Shown: piece by piece, positions 24,736 to 35,687 of the stretch | Numbering within the stretch: the first letter of the stretch is position 1 | How the letters are laid out: every line of letters starts with the position of its first letter | Assembly: GCF_025370935.1 (NCBI RefSeq) | Contig: NC_133482.1 | Location: 3,402,848 to 3,466,847 of the forward strand | From: Choristoneura fumiferana | Lineage: Eukaryota; Arthropoda; Insecta; Lepidoptera; Tortricidae | Length of the DNA stretch: 64,000 bases | Direction of reading: 5' to 3' | Position numbers and translations under genes: made by a program | Notes under the pieces: model-generated | Database searches by the model: none | What the model saw: only the letters and a program-made list of their open reading frames with translations | Told to the model about the DNA's origin: nothing

Positions 24736-24837
24736 AGAACCTCTGCTGAACCTCTGTTGTCATTTAATTTATATAAAAGCTTATTTAATAAGTATTGCAC
24801 TTTTCAGCACAATAGTCATTTTTCTCAACCAATTATA

Positions 24838-25012
24838 CAGTGTGGAAAATAAGTCGGTTCAAGTCCCGGGCGAGGCAAGCGAGCTTTAGAAAATCTTTGA
24901 ATGCAGTTTTGTTTCTTTTCAAAAATAAAGGAATGTCTTCTTTAATTAAAATGAGCCAACTTAAGGATTTAAGGTAGTTTCCTTCCAGGGCCCGACTTAT
25001 TTTTCCACACTG
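24838..25012. mobile_element. MITE with TA target site (Tc1/mariner-like), copy 1
   Basis: 175 bp. The ends CAGTGTGGAAAA (24838) and TTTTTCCACACTG (ending 25012) are inverted and continue as AATAAGTCGG / CCGACTTAT. TA lies on each side (24836-24837, 25013-25014). No ORF. It sits about 330 bp upstream of gene B's start. Confidence 0.75.
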
Positions 25013-25342
25013 TATAGGAGCAGTAGTGTTACTATTAATAAATTTGCATTGTTAATAACACTAAATCCTATAATAATAACACAACGTAATAAAGCCATTA
25101 CCATAAAGATAGGTTTTACAATTGATAATAGTTTTATGGCATTTATTTTATAGTCGCAACTTTGAGAATACCAGTTTACTTCATCGCCAAATTGTAAACA
25201 GTAAGTAAGTGTTTTTTGTTTAAATATAGTGCTACGGACAGTCATTTTAAATGTACCTATCATAATACTTAAAGCGTTTTCAATAAACATTAATATTTTT
25301 TATTAGACTTTAAATAATTTCTCATTTTTCAGAGTTTTTACA

Positions 25343-28065
25343 ATGACGATGAAAATAATAACAATATTAGTGTTACTGTTCTACTATGCAAGTGGCGACA
25401 AGTTTAATTTTACAAATTATGCGTTGTACAGAATCATACCGAAAAATATTGAAGAACTAACAACGCTGCATTCTATGATACATACAAATAATAAAGATCT
25501 AGACTTTTTTGACGAGCCTGTTAATGTTGACGGATTAGTTAGTGTTGTAACGTCACCGGGCTACAGAAAAACTTTTGATGAAATCTTAAAAGCAAACAAA
25601 ATTTACGCCGAAGTTACTATTGAAAATATACAAGCGTAAGTAACAGAACTAAATGATTCTTAAGCAACTACTGAAATAAAACGTTAAATATATATTCAAA
25701 AAGGTTAAGTATAATGATTTTTTTTAACACACATTACTTTGTTTCCAGAGTAATCGACAAAGAGAGAATTGGAAAATACGCCCATAGAAATGTAAGGTCT
25801 ATGACTTGGGATGCATATTACACTTTCGAAGACATTTACTCATGGCTTGATGATGTAGCTGCTGGCAACAGTGACGTTGTATCCTTAATCTACGGAGGCA
25901 TGTCTTATGAAGGTCGTGAAATAAAAGGAGTTAAAATTTCACATGGCAGTGGCCGGAGAAGCATTTTCATAGAAGGTGGAATTCATGCAAGAGAATGGAT
26001 ATCCTATGCTACTGTCAATTATATTATTAATGAATTGGTTTACAGTGAAGATCCAGAAACGCAGGCTGCTGCAAGAGATTTTGACTGGTATATATTTCCT
26101 TGCACAAATCCTGATGGCTATGTTTGGACACATACAGACGTAAGAAATTTTATTAATAACTGAACACTACTTTAACAGACTTCCGTATTAAGTTCATTGT
26201 TAGTTAAACACGTAATTGGATGAACTTATCAGTGTTTATTTGTTTCAGTTCAGACTTTGGCGCAAAAATCGTAAGCCCGTCGGTACTGAATTTGGTATCG
26301 ATTTGAATAGAAATTGGAACAGCAACTGGCTGCGTGAGTATAGTTACATTATGAAATAAAATAAAACACACAAAATCATGTCTTTAAGGCCAGAAAGTAA
26401 TAAATTTCCAACAAAAAAATGTCAGAAACTTGAAGTTAAAAACTAAAGGCTTTCTGAGATAAGCTTCGTCATTCCCATGCTGCATGTGAGACATGCATTT
26501 TTTATCACATTTGGAAACAAAGCAGTTGAGAAGAAAACAAATGAAGGAGAAACAAGTCTGTATGGACTCAAATTACATTGTTTTTGACGATGTCAAAGTA
26601 GATAAAAAAACGGCAATGAAAAATAATTGCAATCACCCATACCGGAATTCCATAAAAAAGATAAATAATGACACAGTTTATATAAGAAAAATCAATTCAG
26701 TACTAAAAATTATAAACTCAACTTTAAAAACATTTAAAAGTAAAATTACATTAAAACTGGAACTCTGTGGTGTCAAAGTTGAAAAATACCATTACGATCC
26801 TTGGACAGCAATATAAAGAAAAAGAATATTGCAGCAAAATTTGCCTATCTACTTGTTATGGCGCTGCAGCGCTGTTTACGTGCAAGTGTGATTTTTTTTT
26901 TAATTCCAAGAACACGGCCCGATCTTCTAGGAGTCGATGCTTACTGCAAAAAACTTGATATATTCTTCACCTTCTAGATTTAGATACTTTATTTATAGTT
27001 TTCAATATTTTTTTTACGTTGTTCACAGTCAAAAGCTCAAGCACGGATCCTAGTTCTAACACCTATGCTGGTATTGGACCTTTTTCTGAAATTGAAGCAA
27101 GAACTTTAGCTTCTTACATTGAAAGCGTAGCAGACACTATGGAAATGTATCTCAGTTTCCATTCTTCTGGACAATTGCTGATGGTGCCTTATGGAAATAC
27201 TACTGATCCCTTAGACAATTATTATGACACGGTAATTAAAATTTTCTTCCTCGACATTATCTAATAAAACATTTATTGGTGCATTTGCTGGAGTTCATTC
27301 TTTTTAAGCGCGATTTTTTTTACCTTTACAAGACAGCGTCTAATTATTTCTTCTTTTATTGATCTTAGTACCCTTTCTGCTGCCTTATCCTTCTTACTTT
27401 TTCCTTCTGTTTTGGCTTCTTTTACTTTTGTTGTATAATTGTTGTGTGATACTTATAATAAATTATGTTTAAGTAAACTTATTTTAGTTATATTTTGTTT
27501 AATAGATCAAAATTGGCAGACAAGCCATGGGATCGCTTGCAGTTCGACACGGGACGCCTTATATCACTGGAAATATTGCTGAGGCTATTTGTAAGTTTTG
27601 AATCATTTTGCATTAGGCTTATAATAAGTTAGTTAGTTTAACTTTTATGTTTTTTTGTTTTTTTCATAACGTGTTTGATCATTTTTGTTCATTTTGTGTG
27701 TATATAAATTCATTTTGCATATTTGAGGTCTTAAACGTAATATACGAAAATTTCAAAGATGTCTCGTTAACTTCTCTAACGTGCATTTTTGAACGATGTT
27801 TTTAGATGAAGCGACCGGCACTAGTGTCGATTGGGTCAAAGAAAAACTTCGTATTCCTCTTACATACTGCTATGAGCTTCGAGACAGAGGACAATACGGA
27901 CATCTCTTACCAGCTGATCAAATCTTGCCCAACAGCGAAGAAGTTATGGATTCTGTTTTAGCTTTAATAAGAGAAGGGCGTGCTTTAGGCTATTTTAATT
28001 CATCTGCTTCTATCAAGGTTTCTATTTCATTATTGTTAGGTATTGTGTTGTACTTATTGTACTAA
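25343..28065 (+). CDS. Gene B: M14A zinc carboxypeptidase (CPA-like), 6 exons, 438 aa
   Basis: Exons 25343-25635, 25749-26139, 26249-26333, 27029-27231, 27506-27590, 27806-28065, all GT-AG with consistent phases. It is a secreted pro-carboxypeptidase that removes C-terminal residues from peptides. The signal peptide is about 1-18, the propeptide runs to about Arg114 (a likely tryptic site, NVR/SMTWD), then the catalytic domain. All family residues are present: HxxE zinc ligands His177 and Glu180 (GGIHAREWIS), Arg233 (Arg127 of CPA), Asn248-Arg249 (DLNRNW), third zinc ligand His301 (LSFHSSGQ), Tyr353 (Tyr248) and catalytic Glu376 (YELRD). The specificity position 255 is Val360, so aliphatic or aromatic C-termini are expected. 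The C-terminus (IKVSISLLLGIVLYLLY) resembles a GPI-attachment signal. The exon plan matches gene C. Confidence 0.95.
26334..27028 (+). other. Intron 3 of gene B with a non-conserved ORF
   Basis: The intron holds an open stretch at 26493-26816 (107 codons) with no recognisable domain. In the gene B' copy the frame is broken by small deletions (near 36975), so it is not a conserved coding unit. Confidence 0.6.
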
Positions 28066-29213
28066 TTTACTATCGACTATTAATCTTCATTTGTAAAAAT
28101 ATCGATACCCGTTTTATCTTCTGATTAAGTTCTTATCATACTATCGTATATTATTTATTTATCTACGTTACGAAAATCGTAATTCAGGTTTAACACCTTT
28201 GATTATAATTGTTTTCAATTAAATACCTTGTTTGAACCACGATGAAATGTTTTATTTATTGGGTGTTTTTTTTTGTTGTAATGTCGTTTTTTCTTTGTTC
28301 ACAAAATGATAATTGGAAGCAAGTAGCTCTTTTTGTCAGGATTACAACTAAGTTACTCAACATTAGTTTGGGGTTTTAATATAATTAAAGGTTTGCAATT
28401 TTGAACTCGATTTAAGACGTGAGTTATCCGGGTCAATATATTTAATATGAGAATTAAAGATGTAGTAACTTGAATAGAATCTACACGTATATCCTTTAGT
28501 TGGCTAAAAATATAAACTAAAATACGAAATAGATAAACCTGCTTTTTATTAATGACTGGGTATGGATAGTAAAAGTCAAACTCCGTAAAATATTTATGCA
28601 ATAACAGACGTGTTAAGTGATACAAGTGCGAGCATAAAGAGTGTGGTGGGAGTGCGCGGGGTGAGGTGCGCGGGACCTGCTCGCCTCCAGTGTCGCTGCA
28701 AACTGATATAAGTTACTTTACTTTTTGCAAACTAATATAAGTTCGGTAAATTTTATTTGTAACGGGGTACAAAGTCAAAAAATCAGGGTTTTATGGTTTA
28801 CTTTACTTTAAGCAACATTGAGCTGAGAACATATTACGCTGAGTGAGTGAGTGTGTTTAACAAGTTCATGTATATCATATCAGTTTACACCAAGAGTTAT
28901 TATGGGTGCTCCAGGAGTGCACCATGATTATAACTGAACTTGTATCATCTAACACATATTATTTACTCATAATAGACATTTCAATAGGTACAACTCACAG
29001 GTTTTTCGCGATTTTCTTCGAACTTACAATATTTACCGAAAAACACTAAACGCACGTTTATAGAATATATTTTTAGGTATAAAAAAAGTGCTTTGGTAAA
29101 TGCTCGCCCCCTTAGCTCACAAACCAGATTTTTTAAAATCTTATTTTCGCTCTCCTATAAAACGACGATTTTGCACTTGTATCACTTATCTTAGGAGGCA
29201 CAGAGTGTTGCGC
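28066..29213. repeat. Downstream region R1, repeated at 32848-33782 and within 38373-40013
   Basis: 28244-29213 begins ATGTTTTATTTATTGGGTG and includes GTAGTAACTTGAATAGAATC and GGGTGCTCCAGGAGTGCACC. The same order of blocks returns after the transposon (R2, from 32848) and downstream of gene B' (R3). No gene recognised. 28353-28625 on the minus strand is an unsupported ORF. Confidence 0.8.
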
Positions 29214-30011
29214 TCGAGGTCACGGTTATCTGGTCGATGCGGATATATCGCACCTTCAGGACTATAGTGACCTAATTCAAAATTTACGAGTTTTGAGTTA
29301 TTGTCATAAAACGTCTCTTTGAGACATTATTTATCCAGTATTCAGTAAAACACAGACCTTTCTAACTTAGAAAAGGATAAACTTTACAATCGGTCTCTTT
29401 CACTCCGACCCGTCTCTTCGCCTCGGCTTAATTTAGTACAGACGCGATCAGTGTTGCGCCGTCAGTGTCAGGAACAACTCGCTGCGAGTTTAGTATACGA
29501 GTGACCTAAAGCATATTTCGTCTTTATAGGACTGAACTAAAGGTGAGTTAAACGTTTACATTTTTAATCAAATACAGACTTTTTAGTATTTCAGTCTATC
29601 ATACAGTAAAATGTTGTTCAACACTTGTGACCTAATTGGTATTGAGTCCTTATTTGACCGATTACATGCATTTTATTAGGGTACAATCTGTAAACAGTCT
29701 TTCATACAATAAAAATATTATAATATTAAGGACTCATTACATGTTGCGACCCTATATTAACGAAAAAGATTTTATGTGTACTGACTGTTTTAGAAATGAG
29801 TCTGACTAGTTATTAATATGTTATCACGTTAAAGAAGTTAGGTTCATATTAGATTTTATGTGTAGTTGTTGTGTACAATAAAGAGTCATTTTATTGTATT
29901 GTATTGTAGTTGTTTGGTTCCATCGATTTATGATTATTTTTAGATTAAAATGAAAAGAAGAGCGGACCGAATTTCAGAAAAATTAAACTTGAATAATGCT
30001 GCAACGACTGA

Positions 30012-30167
30012 CCCCCCTTATTCATAAAACTTAACAAGCCTATGTTAACTAACAAATGCTTTGTCCCTTTCTAACAAATATAAATGTCGAAGTGACAGAT
30101 AAGGACAAACGAATTTTAGCGGCATTTTAACTAAAATAGGTTTGATTGTCGTTTATGAATAAGGGGG
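30012..30167. mobile_element. Tourist-like MITE nested in the transposon
   Basis: 156 bp with inverted ends CCCCTTATTCATAAA / TTTATGAATAAGGGG and TGA on both sides (30009-30011, 30168-30170), a 3-bp target duplication typical of PIF/Harbinger-type MITEs. It interrupts a short ORF starting at about 29950 (MKRRADRISEKLNLNNAA). Confidence 0.75.
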
Positions 30168-30321
30168 TGAGTCGTTAAGATAGATACAAAAATAAGTAAT
30201 GATCCTTCTTACGAGAATTATAATGATTCAGTAAGTTTATTTTATTATTATTTCTTAGATTCGTTTGAAAAACTTATATATTCGTAATCAAATAATTAAT
30301 CATTTATTACACTTGGTTTCA

Positions 30322-31379
30322 GAAAAATACGCGTAAAGAAAATATACCTTCTAATTCACCCAAAGAAGAAAATCTTGAACAATCAAATACATCTATGATG
30401 TTCAAAGGGAATGAGGTGGTAAAAAAAAATCTCCAGCTGTACTAATAAATCCTAATATGTTGTAGTAATTTTCATAATTATAAAACGTTTTTATTCTTTT
30501 TTAGGACAACTTCAAAACGAAAAAGACTTCGTCAACACATAATTCATCGATTATAGAAAATTCTCCGGATAGATCCATTCAATTTGATTTAAATACACTT
30601 CCTTTGTATAGTCAAATTTAAAAATCGGTAAATATAAGTAGTTTATATTAATTAATATTAAGATTGTCTATTATTTAGGGTTACAGGCCCAGATGATTGA
30701 TGAAGAATCAAAGGATACCCAAAAAACGTTAACTTCCGAGAAAGACCAGAAGACAAGGTCCCGGGATTCATCATCTGATTCGTCATCCAGTAGTAGTAGT
30801 AGTAGCTCATCTACTTCGAGTAAGTCGTCATCGAGCTCCTCTAGTTCGAGCAGCAGCATTTCTTGTAATATAAATAAACATGCACAGGTCAGTTCTATCC
30901 TGGGGGAACCATCAACATCATTCGAGGGAACGAGGCAATTATCAGACGAATCTTTACGTGCATCCAAAACTACAGTAAACCACCAGCCTTTAAATGATTC
31001 AGAGGAAAGTGATGTGGATTTAAGTGATACCGATCCAACTTATAGTCCCAACAGATCTCGATCCCCATTGAGGAGAAATTCAACCATAAGATCTTCGTCG
31101 TCTGATTCAAATGAATTTAATAATGATACACCGGAAACTACCAAAAAATCGCGCAAACGTCAACGAGATTCTTCGAAATGGAAACAAAATATTGCAAAAT
31201 CTCTAAGGAATTCCGGAAAAGATTACATTTCTAACATAACTAAAAGAGAGGTTCCTGGTCGGTGCATAAAAAGTGCTTGTAACTGTCATTTAAAATGTAG
31301 CGAAAATATAAATGAAGCTGGTAGAATACAATTATTTCAAAGCTATTGGGCGTTAAGCGACATTGAGCTACATGATTGA
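30322..31379 (+). pseudogene. Transposon-encoded protein, N-terminal part (Ser-rich, Cys block)
   Basis: Likely spliced. Candidate exons are about 30322-30416 (after TTTCAG), about 30505-30621, and a main exon from about 30679, whose ORF from 30693 gives 228 aa. The main exon has a poly-Ser tract (about residues 25-56), an acidic region, then a basic-Cys block: RKRQRDSSKWKQNIAKSL, VPGRCIKSACNCHLKC and RIQLFQSYWALSD. I recognise the order K-R-x-W-K, CxCxxxC, FxxYWxLxD from uncharacterised transposon-type proteins widespread in arthropods. The Ser tract is odd for a transposase but frequent in this family's linker. A GAT-repeat stop region at 31374-31395 breaks the frame before the next piece. 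Confidence 0.6.
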
Positions 31380-31391
31380 TGATGATGATGA

Positions 31392-31676
31392 TTGATGGAA
31401 ATCAAACCGAAATACAAGTACACAAATGCAAGACCTAGGCTACCTAACAATGCATTTTATTTTACCGTCGATAGTGAAAAGATACGGGTTTGTAAGACAT
31501 TTTTAATTAATACGTTATCAATTAGTGACCGGCAGATTAGAACTGTAAAAATGAAAACTGATACTCAGGGATTCCTTGAAAAGAACAAAAGAGGCGTTAC
31601 ATTGATTAAAAATGCACGGAAAACTGGCAAACCTTTTATTGTAAAAGAATTAACATATTTTTTTTTATTGATTTAA
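31392..31676 (+). pseudogene. Transposon-encoded protein, middle fragment
   Basis: It continues the same family pattern: YKYTNARPRLPNNAFYFTV, then IRVCKTFLINTLSISDRQIR and GFLEKNKRG, matching the VCKxFFLxTLxI...xRG block that normally follows the Cys block. The frame ends in a T-tract (FFLLI stop). The catalytic part expected next is absent. Confidence 0.55.
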
Positions 31677-31999
31677 AGCTGTTACAGGAAAGTTGGGGAT
31701 ATAATTTCAATGAGGATGAGTACAAAAATAATATGGCGTTGGCAAATGTTAAAGTTCTAAAATTTAGTAAAGAGGATGATTTTAAATTCTTCTACAAGAC
31801 ATCTTATGCTCAAACTGAGTTTACTATGGTAAATATGAGAAACAAAAGAATGAAAATTAAGGCTGCAGATGAAATAACGACAACTAGAATATACGCAGAA
31901 AGAATAGATTTAAGTGACCACAAGAAAAAAGATTTACGAGATTTAAATAAAAATTTGATACCTCATTATTATGCAGATTTTTATAACAATATTGTTTAA
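31677..31999 (+). pseudogene. Transposon-encoded protein, C-terminal fragment
   Basis: A frame from about 31686 (ESWGYNFNEDEYKNN) through 31733-31999 ends DLNKNLIPHYYADFYNN. An IPxxYxxFY ending is what I expect at the C-terminus of the same protein family. Only about 50 bp separate it from the middle fragment, so several hundred codons have been deleted between them. Confidence 0.55.
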
Positions 32000-32847
32000 T
32001 ATTTTAATACTTTATAAACATTTCTCAATGTTGAAATTTTTTTATGATACTGTGCTGTGTTGATTGCCTATATTATATTTGTAGAAATGTGTTCTTTTAT
32101 AACTGTAATAAGCATACTTACGGGTAAAAGGTTGTTAAGTACCTACGTAAAAGAAAAGCAATAAGGCCAGACTGATTATTACCAATATGATTAAGAAGTT
32201 TTTTTTTATTACTGTAGGGTGTTGATTTTTATAAGAATTCTATTACAATTACATTATTGTAAAAGTGAATAAAAAGTCTAATAAGTTGTTAAGCCAGAAA
32301 AAAGAGAGACTGATATGAATAAGAAAAATGTTCCTTTTTTATTTACTTTTTTCGATTAACCAAAAGATTGTTATCATAAGGTATAAGAAGTATTAATAAA
32401 GACTGATTACTAATATAATGTTTTTTTTTTCACAAATAGTTTTGTTTTTTGACGTAGTAACTAAGTGATTATTCTAATAAATTTACTAAGATATGGACCT
32501 ATTAAGGAAAAAAACAATAAATTTTATGGATTTTCAGAACTATAATGACCTATTAAGATTTGAGTCTCAACAAAAAAATTTTTTTTGGCGCAATAAAGAC
32601 TCAAATGTCGCTTCTTTCAGAAAAAAAATTATAAAAAATTCTATTTCACTCAAAATGCAGGTTTTTATTTCGTAATATATGCGCTACAAAATAGCGTATG
32701 ATTTAAAAATTTCAACATTCGCTTGGATGCATAAAGAAGCGAGATATTGTTTTATATTTACTTAAATCACTAACTGTTTCAACTTCATTCGCCGTTTCCC
32801 AAAAACTTGTAATTTTGGATTAGGTCACTATAGTCCTGAAGGTGCGA

Positions 32848-33782
32848 TATGTTTTATTTATTGGGTGTTTTTTTTTCGTTTAACGTCTTAAAATTGTAAT
32901 TGTTGGAAAAATAGCTCTTTTGTCAGGAAGAACAAGATAAGAACTCAACAGGTAATTTATGGAGAATAAAAGGTTTGCAATTTTGAACTCGATTTAAGAC
33001 GCTTGGTTGGGTCACAATATTTAATATGAGAATTAAAGATGTAGTAACTTGAATAGAATCTACACGTATATCCTTTAGTGGCTATAATTATTCCTAAACT
33101 ACGAAATAGATAAACCTGCTTTTTATTAATGACTGGGTATGGATAGTAAAAGTCATTCCGTGTAACATAGCATCATAACAGACGTGTTAAGTGATACAAG
33201 TGCGAGCATAAAGAGTGTGGTGGAGTTGCGCGGAGTTTTAGGTACCTATACCTCCAAATCCAGAAGTCACTACGTCAATTCATTTAGGGAACTTATAATT
33301 CTGGGTAAATAATTCGTGTAAGGTATATGTTAAAAAATCACATTTATACTTATTATGTATCTTATTTGAGCTCTCAATGATTACACTGCTGAGTGTAGTG
33401 TGTTTAACAAGTTCATGTATATCATATCAGTTTACACCAGAGTTATTATGGGTGCTCCAGGAGTGCACCATGATTATAACTGAACTTGTATCATCTAACA
33501 CATATTATTTACTCATAATAGACATTTCAATAGGTACAACTCAGGTTTTTCGCGATTTTCTTCGAACTTACAATATTTAACATAACAAAATAAAATATTT
33601 TTAGGTATAGAATGTATTTTAGGTAAATATGGCGCTTTTTTAAATCTTAATTACTTGGCTATAAAAGTTAGATATTAACTTTATCGCTTTTTGTCGGCGA
33701 TATGTACTTTGTAGGTACTTATTTAATTCAATTTCACACTTATTCCTCAAATACTGCGCCACCTAGTACTGCGCCCTAACCT
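32848..33782. repeat. Downstream region R2 (direct repeat of R1), ends at gap
   Basis: Repeats 28244-29100 in the same orientation, with more substitutions and deletions than between gene copies, and diverges after about 33590. With R1 it brackets the transposon, and it stops at the N run. Confidence 0.75.
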
Positions 33783-33882
33783 NNNNNNNNNNNNNNNNNN
33801 NNNNNNNNNNNNNNNNNNNNNNNNNNNNNNNNNNNNNNNNNNNNNNNNNNNNNNNNNNNNNNNNNNNNNNNNNNNNNNNNNN
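33783..33882. other. Assembly gap (100 N)
   Basis: Exactly 100 N, the usual placeholder for a gap of unknown length. The sequence on its right is homologous to 23558 onward. Confidence 0.98.
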
Positions 33883-33934
33883 TTTTCTTTTGGTTTTGAA
33901 CATGTTCAAACTAACGCCTGAATCAACATTGCAG

Positions 33935-34127
33935 ATGGAGCAACCGGAGTCCTAGCTGACTGGGCAAAAACCGCTTCCGTCCTCCAGTGGCCTTCACTTA
34001 CCATCTCAGGGACAACATCGGCTGGGGATTCCTCCTCCCCGTGGCGCAGGTCCTGCCTTCCTGCGAAGAAACCTTCGACTCAGTCATGGCTATCATCAGA
34101 GAAGCTAGATTTATTAATGCACTTTAA
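33935..34127 (+). pseudogene. Gene A' last exon, frameshifted
   Basis: Copy of gene A exon 7 with one base missing after GACTGGGCAAAA (193 instead of 194 nt). This breaks the frame about 14 codons into the exon, before the ELRD-equivalent. The rest of the exon, the former stop (34125-34127) and the AATAAA are otherwise preserved. Exons 1-6 would lie in or before the gap. A sequencing error in one contig would give the same picture. Confidence 0.75.
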
Positions 34128-34945
34128 AGCAATAAATTATTACAGTAAATTATGTGAGTGAAGATGGACTTTCATTTAATAGGTATAGCCATGTCTAATA
34201 ATTACCTTCATAAAACAATTGTTGTATATTTGTTTATTTCGGAAACACGAAAATAGTTTAAATCCATCTTTTTGTTAATAGACCTCGTGAAGGTATTAAA
34301 ATTTTGGTCAGGTGAACGGTAATTTATTTATTTACATGATTTACAACAAGAAACGTAGAAGAAAATATCATGTGTAATCGTAGGGACAGTTATTTGTCAT
34401 TGAAATGTCTACTCACAAGCGAATAAACGAGTAACTATAACTTTGGAACGTACAAAAATGTTTGGAAATCTCTAACGCCTGTTATTTTTTGGAAGAATAG
34501 AAATGCAACGAAGAAAAAGTTTACGCAACCTATGTTTTTAGTGTAAATGTGAAAGTACATTTGAGTGGATTTGTGGGCTGGATGTTAGAGGATTCAAACC
34601 TCTTATTAATATGCAGTACATGACAGGATGAATGTATCCACTGCAGTTTAAAGACCGAGCATATTTGGCTCAGGTGTTTTGATTATGGTATACTTAGGAC
34701 AAAAATAAAAAGTTTTTTTTTAAAGAAAAACACCTTTATACAAACTATTTTATAATGTTTTAAGCTTTCCTGATCATAGCTAAATACCATATAAACGGAC
34801 TTATCATGACCACGAGTAATATATTACCTTGACATTTTGACCACATTCCAGTGGCTGTGGTCAACAAACTATTTTGCTGATAATTCTTTTTGCTATGCTG
34901 TCTGAATTTCAACTAGCTAGATTGGATCTAAGTGAACATGTATTC

Positions 34946-35045
34946 AAAGTCAAAGTCAAAGTCAAAATATCTTTATTCAATTTAGTCTAAAACAAGCACA
35001 TGAATGACAAAAGAAAAATACCACCGGTTCGGAAAAACCTCTGTT
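34946..35045 (-). mobile_element. LINE 3'-end fragment, second copy
   Basis: Counterpart of 24654-24735 within the duplicated block, with slightly more of the element retained (ATGACAAAAGAAAAATACC). Confidence 0.7.
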
Positions 35046-35148
35046 GAGAACCTCTGCTGAACCTCTGTTGTCATTTAATTTATATAAAAGCTTATTTAAT
35101 AAGTATTGCACTTTTCAGCACAATAGTCATTTTTCTCAACCAATTATA

Positions 35149-35323
35149 CAGTGTGGAAAATAAGTCGGTTCAAGTCCCGGGCGAGGCAAGCGAGCTTTAG
35201 AAAATCTTTGAATGCAGTTTTGTTTCTTTTCAAAAATAAAGGAATGTCTTCTTTAATTAAAATGAGCCAACTTAAGGATTTAAGGTAGTTTCCTTCCAGG
35301 GCCCGACTTATTTTTCCACACTG
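35149..35323. mobile_element. TA-flanked MITE, copy 2
   Basis: Counterpart of 24838-25012, same 175-bp length and inverted ends. Its presence at the same place in both copies shows that it predates the split of the copies. Confidence 0.75.
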
Positions 35324-35687
35324 TATAGGAGCAGTAGTGTTACTATTAATAAATTTGCATTGTTAATAACACTAAATCATGTATGTCAAGATACCTACAT
35401 GAAATGGTCATACAATAATAATAACACAACGTAATAAAGCCATTACCATAAAGATAGGTTTTACAATTGATAATAGTTTTATGGCATTTATTTTATAGTC
35501 GCAACTTTGAGAATACCAGTTTACTTCATCGCCAAATTGTAAACAGTAAGTAAGTGTTTTTTGTTTAAATATAGTGCTACGGACAGTCATTTTAAATGTA
35601 CCTATCATAATACTTAAAGCGTTTTCAATAAACATTAATATTTTTTATTAGACTTTAAATAATTTCTCATTTTTCAGAGTTTTTACA

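Larger units (their letters stand above)
23558..29213. repeat. Large duplicated block, copy 1 (end of gene A, gene B, downstream region)
   Basis: From TTTTCTTTTGGTTTTGAACA onward this segment matches 33883-40013 almost base for base through gene A's last exon, the intergenic MITE and all of gene B. Differences are scattered substitutions and small indels, such as a 20-bp tandem unit at about 24183-24215 present only here. Confidence 0.92.
29249..32846 (+). mobile_element. TIR DNA transposon, internally deleted, about 3.6 kb
   Basis: Terminal inverted repeats of about 40 bp: CGCACCTTCAGGACTATAG at 29249 and its complement ending at 32846, both continuing into TGACCTAAT and then CAAAAT. ATAT adjoins both ends (29245-29248, 32847-32850), a possible target duplication, though the left side reads ATATAT and the limit is uncertain. 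It encloses the ORFs at 30679-31999 and a nested MITE (30012-30167). Superfamily not assigned. Confidence 0.8.

Noticed and set aside
24997..25290. 97-codon minus-strand ORF upstream of gene B, also present in part upstream of B'
   Set aside because: Its conservation is explained by the block duplication, its last part lies in a MITE, and it has no family motif or splice support.
26493..26816. 107-codon ORF in intron 3 of gene B
   Set aside because: The duplicate copy has frame-breaking deletions and no domain is visible.
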